Assembly: GCA_023663735.1 (NCBI GenBank)
Contig: JAMPGV010000007.1
Span: forward strand, 1 to 62,156
Direction: 5' to 3'
From: Muribaculum sp.
Lineage (GTDB): Bacteria; Bacillota; Clostridia; Lachnospirales; Lachnospiraceae
Length of the DNA stretch: 62,156 nt
Shown: piece after piece, positions 59,747 to 62,156 of the stretch
Layout of the letters: each line of letters opens with the position of its first letter
Numbering within the stretch: position 1 is the first letter of the stretch
The notes under the pieces: model-generated
The model's database searches: none
What the model was told of the DNA's origin: nothing
The model's input: the letters and a program-made list of their open reading frames with translations, nothing else
Program-made: the position numbers and the translations under genes

Positions 59747-60871
59747 TCAGGAGGAGGCCGGCGCCTTTCCTGTCTGTCCGGCGCAGGGCTTCCAGCCGCC
59801 CAGCACCTTGTCCATGGTGTATTCCGCAGCCTGCGCTTCCGTGAGCTGATGGGAGAAATCCGCTCTTTGGTCAGGCGCCGCGCCGGGGCCTGTGGAGTCA
59901 TACTCCGCATAGAAGAAATGACCGTGCGGTTTATTCCAGTCCTTCCAGCCCAGCGGGTGGATGTGCGCGCCCAGTTCGCAGGAGAGGAAGACCGTCTTGG
60001 CAAATTCTCTCCAAGGCCTTCCCAGATAGACCGTGCGGGGCGGGCAGTCGCCGGTAAGGCGGCAGTTGTGGAACACGTAGCCGTAGGGGACTTCTTCAAA
60101 AGTGGAGGCGGCGGTCACATAGCCGTAGACCGTCTCCGCATCGGGATTTTGGGGCGGTTCGCGATCCTCGGGCATTTTGGAATAGATCTCACAGCCCTCA
60201 AACCATGCGGAAGCGCTGCCGAAGATAAAGTCCACGTCGCCCTGAATAAAGCAGTTTTGATACAGATGACGTCCCATCACCCGGGGCTTGTGTTCGCCGG
60301 GGCCCCGGAATCCGCCGGGTTTGGCCTCCTTGAGCGGAAGCGGAGCCGTGAACAGGGTGTCCTGACTGCCGATCAGGCGGCAGTTCTCAAAATAGCAGCG
60401 GTCGCCGTCCACATAGAGGGCAAGCGCCTGTCCCACCGTATGGCCAAAGCCCGCGTCGTTTTGGAAAGTTATGTTCCGAGCCGTAAAGTCGGGGGCGTCA
60501 ATCTGTACGGAGGCTGTGCGGAAGGTTCCGCGCTTTTCCCCGTTCTCCAGCTCTTCAAAGGCTCCCTGTCCGTAGACGAGAACCGTCTCCCGGCCGGGGG
60601 TTGTCTCGCCGATCATAGTCACTTTGGGTCTTGTCACGGCCAGTTTTTCCCGATAGACGCCCGCGCCGATGTAGAGCGTGACGGGCGTCACGTCAAAATC
60701 CGGCGCAGGGAACGTCTTGTCCCCGGCCAGAGCCTGAGCGGTCTGCGGGGGCATCGGAGCCAGTTCCTCCATCGCCGCAAGCGCTTCCGAGACGGTGGAA
60801 AAGCAGGGAGCGTCCGCAGGGCTTTCGGGGTAATTGACATAGAGATTTAAAATGCGGGTTTCTTCAGGCAT
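59747..60871 (-). CDS. Pectinesterase (CE8), cytoplasmic
   Basis: 374 residues, start ATG 60871 (GAAAGGA upstream). CE8 beta-helix with all active-site motifs: GQALALYVDGDRCYFENC, GSQDTLF (Gln and first Asp, about residue 167), QGDVDFIFG (nucleophile Asp, about 213) and YLGRPWR (Arg, about 285). It removes methyl groups from pectin. No signal peptide or TM is seen, so it should act inside the cell on imported methylated oligogalacturonides, matching the cytoplasmic GH28. It is transcribed with, or just after, the HD-GYP gene. Confidence 0.92.
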   Translation of the reverse strand: MPEETRILNLYVNYPESPADAPCFSTVSEALAAMEELAPMPPQTAQALAGDKTFPAPDFDVTPVTLYIGAGVYREKLAVTRPKVTMIGETTPGRETVLVYGQGAFEELENGEKRGTFRTASVQIDAPDFTARNITFQNDAGFGHTVGQALALYVDGDRCYFENCRLIGSQDTLFTAPLPLKEAKPGGFRGPGEHKPRVMGRHLYQNCFIQGDVDFIFGSASAWFEGCEIYSKMPEDREPPQNPDAETVYGYVTAASTFEEVPYGYVFHNCRLTGDCPPRTVYLGRPWREFAKTVFLSCELGAHIHPLGWKDWNKPHGHFFYAEYDSTGPGAAPDQRADFSHQLTEAQAAEYTMDKVLGGWKPCAGQTGKAPASS

Positions 60872-60920
60872 AGCGTGGTGTCCTTTCTGAAATGTAATGT
60901 TGTGATGTCCTTCTGCGTCC

Positions 60921-62006
60921 CTACAACAGTTCCTCGATGGTCAGCTCCGGATACTCCGCCAAATTCAGATACGCATCCTTGCACCGCACGACGGGGCGCG
61001 AAAACTTCTCTTTGTTCACGAAGACGATCTCCGCCTCCCGCCCGTCGCTTAGGCGGCAGCGGGTGCGGATGTAGGTGTTGACCACGTTTTCCAAGAAATT
61101 TAGAATATAGGCCGTATCATATTTCTGAAAACCTTCCTGCTCAAAGATCTCGATGACGCGGAACGGGCAGAGAGGACCCCGATACACCCTTGCCGCCGTC
61201 ATGGCGTCATAGACGTCCGCAATGGCCACGATACGGGCATAGGGATCAATCTGGCCGCCCGAGAGCCGCATGGGATAGCCGCCGCCGTCGCTCCGCTCAT
61301 GGTGCATCAAGGCGGCGTTGCGGATGTGGTCATCCACGTTCTGGGCCTGCAGCATCTGATAACCGATGATGGGATGTTTCTGGATCTGGGCGTATTCCGC
61401 GGCGTCGAGCTTGCCCGGCTTGGTGATGATGGCGTGGGGAATCATCAGTTTGCCGATATCGTGGAACAGGCCGCAGGCCGTCGCCATCTCGACCTGTGCG
61501 TCGTCGAGCTTCAGCCATCTCGCCATCACATTGCAGATCAGCCCCACATTCATGCAGTGGGTAAAGGTGGAATCGTCGTATTCGCGCATATTCTGCAGCA
61601 TATCCAGAATGCAGATCTGGCCTTTTCCGGCCGCGATCATATCCAGCGTACTCTTGAGGATCGTCTTCACGTCCAGCTCAATATTGCGCTCGACCACATT
61701 GTTCAGGGCGCTCCGGAAGAAATCCACATTGAGATCGTAGTCCGCCTTAAAGCGTTTGAAAACAGGGGAATGCTGAATCCTTGCATAGTAAGAAGGAGCC
61801 TGACCCTCGGTGTAATCCGACTCGCCGAGTCCGGCGCTCTCATCTTCCACAAAGACCGTGAGGAGACCGTATAGATCTAATTTGGTAATCAGATTGTCCG
61901 TGAGTACGGTTCCTTTAGACATGACCAGCTTGCGGTCAAAACTCAGTACGTTCTCCGCTACAATCATGCCGGGAAGCAGCTGCAGTGTGGAAAGTCTTTT
62001 CATCAT
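60921..62006 (-). CDS. HD-GYP domain protein (c-di-GMP phosphodiesterase-like)
   Basis: 361 residues from the ATG at 62006 (GAGGTC upstream); the longer frame to 62057 reaches the promoter -10 and is rejected. An N-terminal domain (about 1-110, MMKRLSTLQLLPGMIVAENV) typical of Clostridia HD-GYP proteins precedes the HD-GYP domain: HCMNVGLICNVMA, the HD pair in FHDIGKLMIPHAII (about 189), KHPIIGYQML, MHHERSDGGGYP (the GYP motif, about 243) and IVAIADVYDAMTA. Metal ligands are present, so it probably degrades c-di-GMP, the opposite activity to the GGDEF half of the protein at 26.6 kb. A C-terminal PilZ-like beta segment (about 305-361) may sense the nucleotide. Confidence 0.92.
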   Translation of the reverse strand: MMKRLSTLQLLPGMIVAENVLSFDRKLVMSKGTVLTDNLITKLDLYGLLTVFVEDESAGLGESDYTEGQAPSYYARIQHSPVFKRFKADYDLNVDFFRSALNNVVERNIELDVKTILKSTLDMIAAGKGQICILDMLQNMREYDDSTFTHCMNVGLICNVMARWLKLDDAQVEMATACGLFHDIGKLMIPHAIITKPGKLDAAEYAQIQKHPIIGYQMLQAQNVDDHIRNAALMHHERSDGGGYPMRLSGGQIDPYARIVAIADVYDAMTAARVYRGPLCPFRVIEIFEQEGFQKYDTAYILNFLENVVNTYIRTRCRLSDGREAEIVFVNKEKFSRPVVRCKDAYLNLAEYPELTIEELL

Positions 62007-62055
62007 AACAGACCTCGCTTTGGCGCATGTTGGAATGTTTACAGTCGTTAAGTAC

Positions 62056-62085
62056 ATTATACGTTTTAGGGGGATGGTAAGTCAA
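62056..62085 (-). promoter_or_regulatory. Promoter of the HD-GYP gene
   Basis: On the minus strand TTGACT (62085-62080), 18 bases, TATAAT (62061-62056), about 50 bases before the ATG at 62006. Confidence 0.75.
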
Positions 62086-62156
62086 TTTCCATTTGCTTTT
62101 GCGGTAGTGTAAACTTATTGTAGGAATCAAACAGACAGAAAGTCCCTGAGATGTGT

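Overview
The window looks like a chromosome segment from a gut-type Clostridia, most likely a Lachnospiraceae. This rests on gene content: Firmicutes-style AGGAGG ribosome sites and sigma-A promoters, a T-box-controlled aspS with gatCAB, a free-standing AICAR formyltransferase beside a PurO-type IMP cyclohydrolase, BlaI/M56 regulation, intracellular pectin enzymes with UxaABC, and several small Lachnospiraceae-type families of unknown function. The assignment is by recognition only. Most of the window is visibly GC-rich; 0-2 kb and 7-13 kb are visibly AT-richer and hold the mobile or recently rearranged DNA. I saw no tRNA, rRNA or CRISPR array.

Layout. 0-2 kb: the 3' end of a solute-binding protein gene, a MobA/MobL relaxase scrap, an Rpn-type nuclease and a frameshifted TnpW-like remnant. 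2-4.5 kb: BlaI-type repressor and M56 membrane metalloprotease under a consensus promoter whose -10 lies inside twin mirror-image operator boxes. 4.6-16.4 kb: hexuronate catabolism, with uxaC on the minus strand and uxaB-uxaA on the plus strand, split by an AT-rich island. The island carries a single-TM protein, a large secreted M4 metalloprotease with carbohydrate-binding-like modules, and four paralogous three-TM proteins. The last three paralogues sit in a tandem array with a 655-bp period; each unit also carries the same damaged copy of the protease 3' end, and one unit is interrupted by a 199-bp MITE-like palindrome.

16.5-24 kb: an HMA metal-binding protein and ZIP transporter behind a structured leader, then T-box-aspS and gatC-gatA-gatB. 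24-33.7 kb: guaB, a PocR/GAF/PAS/GGDEF/EAL protein, PurO-type IMP cyclohydrolase, AICAR formyltransferase, glnS and a DUF2225 protein. 33.7-39.8 kb: a MocR/PdxR-type regulator, a TetR regulator, and an MBOAT/SGNH acetylation pair. 40-43 kb: a pectin cluster (GH28, a sugar isomerase-like TIM barrel, an unassigned protein). 43-46 kb: a lipoprotein barnase with barstar, then a HerA-like ATPase.

46-59.6 kb: a long envelope operon (GATase-like membrane protein, ABC ATPase and permease, coiled-coil protein, MoxR, DUF58, and a 1502-residue protein with three VWA domains) followed by a lipoprotein. 59.7-62 kb, minus strand: a pectin methylesterase without signal peptide and an HD-GYP protein.

How the parts fit. 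GH28 and the pectinesterase lack signal peptides, so together with UxaC/UxaB/UxaA they describe cytoplasmic processing of imported pectin oligomers to 2-keto-3-deoxygluconate. AspRS with GatCAB, plus a separate GlnRS, suggests the amidotransferase mainly serves Asn-tRNA. The least ordinary part is the protease/small-membrane-protein array at 6.2-13.3 kb.
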